DNA from: Rotaria sordida
Lineage: Eukaryota > Rotifera > Eurotatoria > Philodinida > Philodinidae
Assembly (NCBI GenBank): GCA_905250125.1
Contig: CAJNOL010000689.1
Location: 1-64,000 of the forward strand
Length of the DNA stretch: 64,000 nucleotides
Reading direction: 5' to 3'
Shown here: positions 11,309 to 21,319 of the stretch, piece after piece
Numbering within the stretch: the stretch's first letter is position 1
Layout: the number at the start of each line of letters is the position of its first letter
Position numbers and translations under genes: made by a program
Notes under the pieces: generated by a model
The model's database searches: none
What the model was told of the DNA's origin: nothing
Seen by the model: the letters and a program-made list of their open reading frames with translations, nothing else

Positions 11309-11464
11309 TGCTTGTTAGCACAGCCCCTTTGGAGCTGAAATGTGCAATTCACATATGTTATCTAGCCTCGTTAAACTAATTATAACAAATACGTAAGGTG
11401 AAAAACCTCTCGTAGACTACAGTTGTTTTGCAGGGCAATCGAACGCCAGAGTAAAAACCTATCT
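11309..11464. repeat. Dispersed ~155-bp repeat, copy B
   Basis: Close copy of 3174-3327 in the same orientation, from GCTTGTTAGCACAG to GAGTAAAAACC. It lies between the Penelope-like remnant and the long telomeric tract, so it may be part of a telomere-associated element. Confidence 0.75.
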
Positions 11465-11606
11465 AATTTCTTCATTTCGAATAGAAATTTTAATTTTTTC
11501 TATGAGTGCTCTATTTTTATTTGCATTGTTGCTATTCGCTGATCATTATTTTTTAACTTGTTTTTCTTAACTTAATATTCTCATTAATAGAAGTATTGAA
11601 TTTATT

Positions 11607-11820
11607 GTGGGTGTAGGTATGAGGGTGTGGGTGGGTGTGGGTGTGTTTGGGTATGGGTGGGTGTGGGTGGGTGTGGGTGGGTGTGGGTGTGTTTGGGTGT
11701 GGGTGGGTGTGGGTGTGTTTGGGTGTGGGTGGGTGTGGGTGGGTGTGGGTGTGTTTGGGTGTGGGTGGGTGTGGGTGTGTTTGGGTGTGGGTGCCATTGA
11801 GGTCTACACCCACACCCAAC
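11607..11820. repeat. Long telomere-like tract (~190 bp, G-rich on plus) with short C-rich end
   Basis: 11607-11793 is nearly pure (TGTGGG/TGGGTG/TGTTTGGG) sequence on the plus strand, with an internal higher-order period in which GGTGTGTTTGGGTGTGGGTG recurs every 24-36 bp. After CCATTGAGGTC, a short C-rich tract (TACACCCACACCCAACC) follows at 11803-11820. This is the cleanest match in the window to the bdelloid telomere repeat. Open frames through it (VGVGCVWVW / PTPTHTH types) are artefacts of the repeat. Confidence 0.9.
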
Positions 11821-12045
11821 CATTATTCCGCACCTTCGACGAACATCAACTCATAAATCTATATTGAATAAATATCGTCTTATTAGACGCAAATGTAAGT
11901 TCCTTGTAACTAAAAAAATAAAAAATCGAAATTTCATTTGTTTCACAAATCAGACTATTCAATTTGGAAACAAAATCTAATTCGTCATTCAACAACATTA
12001 AATAACGTTGTTTATAATGAACACATAAAGAAAAATTAACATATA

Positions 12046-12456
12046 ATGAAAAATGAAAATATAAATTTAGATAAATGTATGAATCAAAAGAAGCATGTTA
12101 TTACAACAAATCAAAATATACTTATGAATACAGATCAACATTTACATCCAAAAGAACGCTTCAATAAAATTAAATATATTATGGAAACAGATCATATAAG
12201 GCAGGTAAATAGAAATGAAAACGTAAATTCAGATAAATATGTAAATCAAAAATATGTTATTAATACAAATCGAAAAATACACATGGATGCAAATCAACAT
12301 TTACATTCAAATGAACTTTTAAATGATATTGAAAATATTGTTGAATTAAATGTAAAGAAGTATGCCAATCCACATGAACATTTAATTATGGTAAGATTTT
12401 CTCTACAATCAGTAATAATAGAAAGTATACTAAATAGGCGATTACCTTATCAATAA
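12046..12456 (+). CDS. Unrecognised 136-residue open frame with an internal duplication
   Basis: Intact frame, AT-rich, strongly hydrophilic (Asn, Lys, His, Glu). Two halves repeat: NENINLDKCMNQKKHVI near residue 3 and NENVNSDKYVNQKYVI near residue 58, each followed by a version of DQHLHPKERFNKIKYIMET / NQHLHSNELLNDIENIVEL. The repeat unit is about 54 residues, so the frame arose by tandem duplication. The two copies have diverged in sequence while keeping the frame open. There is no signal peptide or membrane segment, and I recognise no family. It may be a lineage-specific gene or part of a decayed element. Confidence 0.35.
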   Translation: MKNENINLDKCMNQKKHVITTNQNILMNTDQHLHPKERFNKIKYIMETDHIRQVNRNENVNSDKYVNQKYVINTNRKIHMDANQHLHSNELLNDIENIVELNVKKYANPHEHLIMVRFSLQSVIIESILNRRLPYQ

Positions 12457-12890
12457 ATGGATTTTCTATTTTTAAAAAATAAAAAAGTATAAAGCTTTTG
12501 TTATTTAAACAATGAAGATAGATAAAATCTTTATTTTCATAAGAAAAGTAGAGAAGAAATTTTGATCATTTATATGTTTTATTTCGCCCTTTGATCTTGA
12601 TGTTTCTAAAGAGAAAATAGAGAAGAAATTCTTATATGAAAACGATAAATATTTTTTATTCAATATTCGACGGTCACTATAAAAAAAAATTTCGCGGCAA
12701 GTACACTGTCGACGGTGTTTCTCCATAGGGTATGTATAAATGACCATGTATAGGGTTAGGGTTAAAAAGATTTTTTATTCAATGGATTATGTAAGTGATA
12801 ATGATGACTTGTGGATGACAATAGAAGAGGACGAGGTAATCACTCGCTACTGTTCCATAAGATATACAGAAAAAATTATTTCTGTTTTAA

Positions 12891-15226
12891 CCTTAGTACG
12901 CCCGTGCTTTTTTACGCACTACAGTAGCAATATATGCTTCTATAAAATTATTTTCTCTATTCTAAGGCCACTATCCTGACAAAAGGATACTAGTGTTATA
13001 TCCAATCTGATAGAAAACAATCTTGAGAGTATATTAGTCCTTTATTTCGAACAATTAATACAAGAAATCTGCTTTATACTATGTTCGTTACAAACAAATG
13101 CAGAACATTTATAACATTTAGTTGAAGTTTTTCTGTCTTTAGATGTTTCACACATTGAACACCGTTTTCGTTTTCCTTGTGCAGAATCTTCATTTGATTC
13201 TTCTGAATTTCTTCTCGTTATAGGATGACCAACAATAGCTAAAGCATTTTGAATATCTTTATGTGGAAATTTTGAGTTTTTTGAACGAAAATCCAACAGA
13301 GGTGTTATTAGACTAAGTCCAAGTTCTTCTAAAAATAATCGCCGTTGATATCTCTTATTTCGATTCCATTCTGGATTTTTCGCTTTCCATAAAATAAAAG
13401 CATTTAGAGCCGCGATATCTATCATACCGTAGAAAATACAAAGCGGCCACCGTTTTGTACCTCTTTTTACCTATAAATGACAAAATGAAAAGATAAAAAA
13501 TAAAAATATTTTTTACTGTATATTTGTGGCACATTTGATCAACAGTATCAACAGCTCCCTTGGTTTTATTATAATCCAAAACAATAATTGGTTTTCCAGT
13601 CTTATTGTCCACCTGATTATCATGATGTTTCGAAGAAAGTTATAAGACAGCTTTATTATTTTTTGGTACAAAGGAAACTAAAGTTAAATTATCTTCAAAA
13701 CCAAAAAGCGAAGAACCAACTTCACGAGTTTTATTTGATAGAAATTCTATAGGTATTTCTGGTTTATTTTTTCGTAATGTTCCTATAAGAGTAAGATTCT
13801 TCGTTTGAAGATTTTTCGCCAATGGAACACTTGTAAAGAAATTATCCATTGTAACGTTTCTGTTTGAACCATAGAATGGCTTGAGCAATTCTAAAACTAC
13901 ACTTTCACCTATGTGTTTTTGTTTTTCTTGACCTGGTTGTCGTCCAATGTAAGGAAAAGCATTCAATACACAATACGACTCTGCATCAACACATAGCCAG
14001 AACTTTAATCCGTATTTGTCAGGCTTCTTAGGAATAAATTGACGAAATGGACATTTTCCCCGAAAACCTAATAATTGTTCGTCGATGGTAAGATCAAGTC
14101 CTGGTGTATAACATGTTTTTAATTTATCTTGAAAATCTAACCAAATTTCACGAATTGCCACAAATTTATCTGCTTGTTTTCTCTCTTCTCTTGTTCTTTT
14201 ATCATCAAATCTTAGACACGAAATAATTTTGTCAAAACGATTTCTTGAAATAGTAGCTTTAAATATTGGAGATTCCAAGGGACTTGTTCTCCATAAGGAT
14301 CGCAAATTTCCCTTTGATCTTCCTAATAAACCAGCAAGCAATAATATTCCAATTGAAGCTTTTAATTCCATCATTGTTATTTCTTCTTTTTCATCTAATC
14401 CGACGCTTCGATCATATTCCATATTTGAATAAATTAAAATTTTCTGCATGATTTTTTCCGACATAAGACAAATGAATGCGTCTTCAATAGATGCAACATT
14501 TTCAGTAAGCTTGGTCGGTCCAGATTTCTCGATATTATCACTGAAAGAATTTATTTTTGTTGAAGTAGACGGAATTGAAGACCAGATCATCCCGGACTTG
14601 GAAGTATATGAGCTTTTTCGTGTGGAACCTTCGGTTAATTTAAGATCTTCTAAATCAATTTCATCATCAGCGTCTGATGTTTGACTTTCATCATTTTCTG
14701 TTTCTGAACCACTTTGTTCGTCGGTAAAATCGTCAACTTCGCTATCCTCTTCAATCCAATTGTTCATGATCGTTTTTTATAATATAAAAAGAAATCTTAA
14801 TCTATAAAATAAAACAAAATGAAGAGGTACTAGATGATAGATGAATATCTTCGATCCAAAATTTAATCGTATGAATCATACATCATCCTAACTGGATAAT
14901 CCAAAACCCAATCAATAAATACTTTTAAGTAAGATGGAGATAAATATACAGTTAAAATGGTGCATGACTCTTAAATTTTAATGGAAAATTTAACTTGTTC
15001 TCTTGTCTAGTTTTATGTTATATACTGATGAAATTGTATTTTATTGTATTGAAGGCTTGTAATGAGATGGAATAGGAAAAATTAGTTTCATTTTAGACTA
15101 CGCAACAGCTATCTATTCGTAATAGATGATGAATGATTCCTTAAACCCAAAATTAGCAAAATATTATAGTGTATTTCCAAATTTTTATGTCTGGGTCAGA
15201 AATGACCCATGTTGGGCGTACTAGGG
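12891..15226 (-). mobile_element. piggyBac transposon with both ends and TTAA target duplications
   Basis: A 2,336-bp element. The left end reads CCTTAGTACGCCC (12891-12903) and the right end GGGCGTACTAGGG (15214-15226), which are inverted repeats with one mismatch. Each is flanked by TTAA (12887-12890 and 15227-15230), the exact target duplication of the piggyBac superfamily. Just inside the right end is a subterminal palindrome, GGGTCAGAAATGACCC (15193-15208). The element carries one transposase gene on the minus strand with a single visible in-frame stop, so it is young and nearly whole. Confidence 0.92.
13042..14767 (-). pseudogene. piggyBac transposase (DDE_Tnp_1_7) with one in-frame stop
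   Basis: Exon 1 is 14767-13517 and exon 2 is 13470-13042, separated by a 46-bp intron (13471-13516, GTAAAA...TTTATAG). Together they encode about 559 residues, a normal length. An acidic N-terminus (1-50) is followed by the DDE core: catalytic Asp229 in LTIDEQLLGFRG, Asp308 in VTMDNFFTS, and the third Asp in GAVDTVDQM just before the intron. The C-terminus is the usual cysteine-rich zinc-binding domain (CSMCETSK...CYKCSAFVCNEH...CINC). A TAA at 13640-13642 falls inside the catalytic region (KAVL-stop-LSSKHH), with the frame continuing unchanged on both sides. A full product would therefore need readthrough, or the copy is inactive. Confidence 0.9.
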
Positions 15227-15751
15227 TTAAATATAATAATAAATGGGTAAGCCAATGTTTATATTATATGGTTTATTATTTGATAGTTATATTTAGCAAA
15301 CACAAGCGTGCTGACACACTGTTTGTTCTGTTGGTAGGGATGATTGCTAGGGTGCGGCATCTGTCACTCTAACCATCATCGTGTTATCTACTTCTATATC
15401 TTTGTTATTATTTTTTTTCATTGGTTTACTCAATCGATGTATACAAGATCGCTTGATACACTTTAGTTGTTGGTGTTTTCTTTTTGTTATTGATTTTTTT
15501 CTTTTTTCAGGTTTTCTGTCTCCGTTTTTTTTCCAGTTTATTGTTATTATTTTGTTTGTTTTTTTGTTGTTTAAAAATAAACTGATCTATTTTTTAACAG
15601 TATTCTTTTCATTTGTCGTGTTCTCTGCTCTCATCCATCCTCGGCTTGATCATCGTCATCTGATAATAAGGCTCCTATTGGTGATTAATCAATGTAGGCT
15701 CACTTTATGTAAATGTTGATGAATAGACCTTCGTTTATCTTGCTCTTACAG

Positions 15752-17443
15752 GGACTCACGATTCACTGATGAAGCGAATGCTTATTGTCAACTAGCTGTT
15801 TCAATTTTACCCTCATCGGAAAGTCCCACGATCAAAGAAGTGCGTGAAGCAGATGAAAAACTGTTCACCAAAGGTAATGAAAAACTTATCGGAACATTCA
15901 AGGGTACTCTACAAGAAGAGCATGTGAAGGTCAACTGTGCAGGTGAATTTAGACTACAATAATCATCTATTGCTTCGTGATATTAATGCATTGAATGTTT
16001 AGAGATTCCTATTACAATCTATACACCAATAGATGTTAACAGGGATAAACTAGTTATATTTTTCCATGGTGGAGGTAATATTAGGATTATTTATTGATTG
16101 TGATTTATAACTTTATTTGAAATCAGGGTGGACTAGTTCCAGTCGCAAGACGCACCAAACAATGGTCAATACTCTTGCCGAGTAAGAGTTCCTCTTCCCA
16201 TATTCCTCACTACTAGATTTATGAATTACCCAGAACCAACATGAATCTATGTCAGCCTGTCCAAGCTCGATATGTGTGAAGACGAGTGTAAAATGTCATA
16301 AACGTAATGAATTATCAAATTTGTTACTAGCTGAACAGGTTTTACTAGTATGATATCATATGTATAGAGCTATGATAAGTTGATCTAACCAAATTCCATA
16401 GAAATCGTGTGAATAGTTTTTTTAGGATTTCAACAGTTAATAGAAAATAGTTGAGATGGGTTTTAACAAAGAACTTGGACAAAATGAATCTATATCTCAA
16501 TATTGATGAACAATCGCCTTCGTTACAACATCTTGAGATATACTTTCTATGTATCTACCTGCCTAGCGCGACAAAGACTATTTGGATCTCTGTCGAATAT
16601 CGTCTTGCACCGGAACATAAATATCCAATTTGGCTCGACGATTCATGTGATGTTACTCGACACATTATAGAAAATAAAGTGTTCTACGGTCTGTTTTTCT
16701 CTTTTTAACTCTTTGATCTGTATTCAATGATTATTCAGGTGTCGATCAAACAGCGAAGATTGGTGTGGCGGGCGACAGTGCTGGTGCTCAGATTAGCGCA
16801 TCAATTTGTCATACGATCAAAAATATTGATTTTCAGGTGTAGATTTCAGCGACACTCATAATCGAAACATCTCATTTTCATTTTCCAACAGATTCTCATC
16901 TATGGATTTTTCGATGCCGCATGTAGAACACCGTCTCACAAAGAATTTAGCGATCCGATGTACATTCTTACACCTGCAACGCTTGATTGGTAAATACTGA
17001 ATAGAATTCTCTCCGAATCAAAGTGACTCGTTCTTTTCGCACAGGTTGAAGTTGCACGCATTTCGTGATGCAAACGATCTGAAAGATCCTCGAGTATCTG
17101 TTCTTCTCAACAAATCTTTCAACACCTTGCCACCATGTTTATTTATTGCCGCCGAACTGGATCCGCTCCGAGACGACAGTTACGGTATGAACACAGAGTT
17201 TGAGAATAGATAAGAAAAAATCAAATGTGCTAATTGCAGCATATCAGGAGTTACTTGACAAGGCGAGTGTCAAAACCAACCTTTTACTTGTCAAAGGTGT
17301 CCTGCATGATTTTCTTGCTTTTCCAGGTAAGAAAATAATCGAGAAATTTCTCAACCAATCAGTTTTTCCTGGATATAGGTACCTATCCGAAAGCGTGTAC
17401 ACAAGCGGTCGATGTCATTCAACAATTTGTGTCTGAACTTTAA
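15752..17443 (+). CDS. Alpha/beta-hydrolase fold-3 esterase/lipase (HSL/AADAC-like), first exon not found
   Basis: Nine visible exons: 15752-15942, 16003-16074, 16127-16181, 16567-16688, 16739-16836, 16892-16989, 17045-17184, 17240-17326 and 17379-17443. All introns are GT-AG and all phases agree, giving 308 residues. The oxyanion motif HGGGWTSS spans exons 2-3, VEYRLAPEHKYP is in exon 4, the nucleophile is in GVAGDSAGAQ, the acid is Asp in AAELDPLRDDS and the histidine is in GVLHDF. This is the complete catalytic set of hormone-sensitive-lipase-type carboxylesterases, which hydrolyse short or medium acyl esters. Most introns are 50-60 bp, but intron 3 (16182-16566) is 385 bp. The first exon starts mid-codon after an acceptor at 15751, so a 5' exon is missing or unrecognised. 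The frame at 15381-15719 is hydrophobic but does not splice in phase. Confidence 0.85.
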
Positions 17444-17449
17444 GGTGAA

Positions 17450-18608
17450 CATTTCAAGGTTGATTAGAAAATAATGGACAATTTTTCTTTGCTAAACAAG
17501 AATGTTTTGAAGTCGAGAGAAAAATATTTTTTCTCTAAAACATGAAAATAAACGGAAGCAATTGCCAAGTTAACAATTAAAAGTTAATCAGGCAATAGAT
17601 ATTTGATAAAAATCGTCTATTTATAGGTGACAGATGGAATCATATAGTCAAAATTTGTACACCTGTAAATTTTCATAGAGTACAGTCCGATGACATTGGA
17701 AAAGTTGATGAGGAAAAACTGAAGACGAAATCCATTGATTATTCTATTTAGAGAATTGGATATTGTTTTAATTAATATGAATTCTCTTTCTTCTCTACTC
17801 AAAGAATTGACATTTGACTAGAGGCTGGAGTAAAGATGAGGTGAGTAAGCGCTACCGTAAATGGGAAATACTCGTTTTTGCTGGAAAAAGTAAAACAGTT
17901 CTCCAAGAAGACAGTCGGCGAACGCTTCCTCACTCCCTAATGCATGACTGATATAACGGTGCTCACCCACTACATCAATGACATGCTTTTAAAAATTTTT
18001 TTTTTAAAGTTCTGAAACTGATATTAAAATATAAAATATGCTGGAAGCTTCTGTGAAAACAAAATTTCCTGTGGACCCGAACCAGGTGAGAACGCAAAAC
18101 TTCCAGTCTGCATTGAATCGACCCGGGCCACAAAACATGGTCCATTTCGAATCCTCTTAGCACCGCTTGGTTTCAATCCTCACCTTACATGTTAAGCTTG
18201 CCACTCTTCAGAACAACGAAAACCACAACATCTAGTTCATTGGCAGGGTAACAATTGAAACTGGCTCATACTTGACAGAGGTTATTCGATCTCGTATGAA
18301 TAGATCTTCAGAATGCGTTTATTGTAGATTATAATTTTTCTCCTTCGTAGTGCTGTATTTCATTAGCATTGATATTTGTTACCCTACACAGTATTATCTC
18401 CGAAATTTCTTTGGTGATAGTGTCGAAAATAACATAGTATTATTAACAATCCATATTTATTCAACGTTACTTTACCTGTATATTGACTTTGTGCTGTTGT
18501 TTTTTTAAGTTGGAAAAACCAACTGCAGAGAATCAACGAAGTGCATCATTTGGCGATCGTTTCTGGGCCTTTTTATGCGCAACCGTAAAAGCGAAAACAA
18601 AACTGAGA
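17450..18608. other. Intergenic stretch without recognisable features
   Basis: No reading frame with credible similarity. No repeat or RNA gene was identified. Confidence 0.4.
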
Positions 18609-18609
18609 A

Positions 18610-18690
18610 GGGTGGGTGCAGGTGTGGGTATGGGTATGGTTGAACTGAAGAGTAACACTCATGTCCATATCCACACTCGCGCACATCCTC
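18610..18690. repeat. Telomere-like dyad
   Basis: The plus strand has GGTGGGTGCAGGTGTGGGTATGG (18611 onward), a spacer TTGAACTGAAGAG, then the C-rich part CATGTCCATATCCACACTCGC. It has the same order and polarity as the other dyads. Confidence 0.65.
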
Positions 18691-18699
18691 CAGGAAAAG

Positions 18700-20190
18700 A
18701 TAGCCTGCCTGAGTCTACGGAAGCCTCAGGTAGAAATAGACTACACAATCATCATGGCATATTTCATATTACCTGACTTTGAGGAAAGTGTCAGTTTCTT
18801 ATTAGCATTCTTTTCATGCAGTTTTAATGGCTTTCGTGCCATGAAAATGGTGTGGAAATCATCACTTTCATGAATAAAAATTTGGAAAATCCTCGATTAC
18901 TTTGAAAAGCACGCAGTATTTTGTCTGTTCCGTCATCAGAAATACCACTTTTTTTTAATGTTGGTCATCATGTCTCGTACAGAAAAGTTTTATTAAAATA
19001 GTGTAAAATACATCATTCTTTTGCATGTTTTTACTCCATAGGAAGATATTTCTTTTTTCACTGTTCTAATTTCATGAATTCCATTAAATTTTAGTTTTTT
19101 TCAGGAGAAGATTTTCATGTATTTTTAACGGTTTTCATGGTATGATATTGATGGAAATTTAATGTTTTGCATGAAACGAAAGCTTCGAAAATCATGCATG
19201 AATTTGAAATACATCAAAGAAAATGTCCGTTTCACGATCAAAAATGTCACTTTTTTTGTTTTCAACAACATTTTTCTGTGGAAAAATTTACATTAAAATG
19301 ATGTAACTTTCATTATTTTTTGCCATTTTGTGATTCCATGGGTTCTTTAACAAAAAAAAACAATTTGATTTACAAAATCAAATTAAACAGCTTAAATAAT
19401 ATAAAAGAGAAGTATACGATACATTAGACGATTTTAAAACAAGATCCTTTATTAAATTGAATTAATCATAATAATATTACTCTTTTTTTTCAAAAATATG
19501 ATTATTCATCTTTTAATATTATTTATTTAATTTTCACTTTAATTGATGAACAATTACTTCTTGATGATTTACTATCTGATCAATCACACTAATATTGCAA
19601 TTTATCATCATTCAATTATTGTCGACAATATGATAATGAAGTTTTTTTTCGCGTAGAAAAGTTAAATTTTTTTATTTATAAATCTTCTTAACGATCATAT
19701 CAAAGATCAATCACAAAACCTTTCAAATTGAATACGTTTTCACAAGAGATTTTATTTATATTCAAGATCTTTTAATAATTTATGATTTTCAAATATATGA
19801 TCAATGCATTTTGTTTATTTACATGTAGATTTGACTTTCTATTCGATTCTGTAACTTGTTTTTTAAACATCATATTTCAAATGGACATGAAGAAAATCGA
19901 AGGTGATACTGCTTTATCATAATTACAAATATAGACTCGAAATTTCTTTGTCCGTGTTGGTAAGAAAAAGAAATCTTGACCAGTTTTAAATAAACATATC
20001 ATATATTTATCATGTGTGTCTCATTTTTGAATCAACATATAAGAGAAAAAAAGCGAGAGCAGAGAACAAGTAGAAACAAAGTAGAAGAGATAGAAGAGAA
20101 AGAGAATATCAAGCAGTTACATATGTATCACGATTGAGAAACGATCCTCGCTCGTTTCTTAAGTATCTTTATCAAGTAGAACACCATGGT
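18700..20190. other. AT-rich non-coding stretch
   Basis: No gene was recognised. 18780-19330 has loosely recurring words (TTTTCATG, GGAAAAT, CATGAAA), possibly an old decayed repeat. Nothing more can be supported. Confidence 0.35.
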
Positions 20191-20194
20191 TCTT

Positions 20195-20445
20195 ACATAA
20201 GTCTTTTGTAGACATCATATGTAGTATTTGTATCTGGTTTTGTCAATTCTTCAATTTCTTTGAGTAATTCATTTTTTCGTTTATTTATGTCTACCTCTTC
20301 CTAAAATAAACAAACATTCAAAAAAAATCATGTTCTTTATTGTTTCATTTCTGTTAGAATAACATGGGCTAATTGAATAAAGTCAGAGTACGTAGCTAAA
20401 ACAGTTGAGTTTGCTTCTAGTTAAAGTTTTGAACGAAGAAAAAAT
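20195..20445 (-). pseudogene. Two possible 3' exons of an unrecognised gene
   Basis: On the minus strand a short exon-like piece after CTAG reads EANSTVLATYSDFIQLAHVILTEM (about 20420-20345). After a TTATTTTAG acceptor at 20298, a second piece reads EEVDINKRKNELLKEIEEL followed by TKPDTNTTYDVYKRLM and a stop near 20196. The second is strongly charged and likely helical. I cannot name the family. The two pieces are not clearly joined by a valid donor, so this may be a decayed gene end. Confidence 0.3.
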
Positions 20446-20989
20446 ATCTTACCGAAAAATGTTTGTAAGGAACACTATTTAATATTTCTTTACAATCGTA
20501 GAGAAATCATTTATATGCTGGTAGAATAAGTAATATACCAGACTTGTCATAAAGATATCATGTATAATTCTCATACTGTCATTTTAACATTTTCATGCGT
20601 TATGGATGTCAACTCGCTTTTGTTTTGTGAATTCTCCATATGGAATGAAAGAATATTTCATATCTTTGATTAAATCGTAAAAAGGTTCTCTTTAATCAGT
20701 ATACGACTATTTAATCATTAAAACTCTGTTATCTAAGGTCAGTTTTTGAATAAAAATTTGATGGAATACAATAAAGTCAAAGGGTTCTAGACTTTCAAAA
20801 AGCTAACAGACTTTAAGAGAATTGATGATATTTTACCCATTATTATAGAAGATTAAACGTCTTTCAAGAGCTCTACATAATATCAAAAAACTTCAGTGAA
20901 CTCTCGAGGCCTTTTACAACTTGATTAGACTTAAAAATACTTGATGACAGTTTAAGATTTATACTTATTGTCATAAAGTTTGCTGCTGA

Positions 20990-21310
20990 TTAATGGTATT
21001 CTAAATCATGTCCTTTGTTGAGTGTGAGTGTGTTGGTATTCTCTATTCTCACACCTACGCCAACATCCATATCCACATCCTCACGATCATAATGATACTT
21101 ACATAGCAAATTGAACATGTATCCTCGATAGTTGTCAGATAACATCGGCAAAAAATTATTGAATATACTTTCAATATGCATAATCAATGTTTCCATTGTT
21201 TGGTCATCAGCAGGACTACATGAAAATCCATTGATATCAGTATTTGATATTGAATTTTTACGTAAAGTATTTAAAGTCGATGCTTGTTGTTGTTTCAATC
21301 CTTGGATTAT
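20990..21310 (-). pseudogene. Unrecognised reading frame truncated by telomere-like repeats
   Basis: About 75 codons of ordinary-looking sequence (LKQQQASTLNTLRKNSISN, then METLIMHIESIFNNFLPML, then YRGYMFNLLCKYHYDRED). The frame then runs straight into TGTGGA/TGTTGG-like DNA and its complement, which adds the artefactual tail DVDMDVGVGVRIENTNTL. I do not recognise the protein. The frame has no clear start or splice sites. The position of the telomere-like DNA at its end mirrors the XDH fragment at 7979. Confidence 0.4.
21019..21083. repeat. Telomere-like dyad
   Basis: Plus strand: GAGTGTGAGTGTGTTGG (21020-21036), spacer TATTCTCTATTCTC, then ACACCTACGCCAACATCCAT and ATCCACATCCTCAC. G-rich first, C-rich second; more degenerate than the one at 6469. 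Confidence 0.6.
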
Positions 21311-21319
21311 CGTTTAAAC

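Noticed and set aside
11553-11867. Several overlapping open frames of Gly/Val/Trp or Pro/Thr/His repeats
   Set aside because: They are translations of the TGTGGG repeat tract in all frames and not genes.
12751-12764. AGGGTTAGGGTTAA, like the vertebrate telomere repeat
   Set aside because: Only two units. The organism's telomere motif is TGTGGG, so this is chance.
15381-15719. Hydrophobic 112-codon frame as first exon of the esterase
   Set aside because: Its end resembles plausible N-terminal sequence, but no donor joins exon 15752 in the required phase. Left unassigned.
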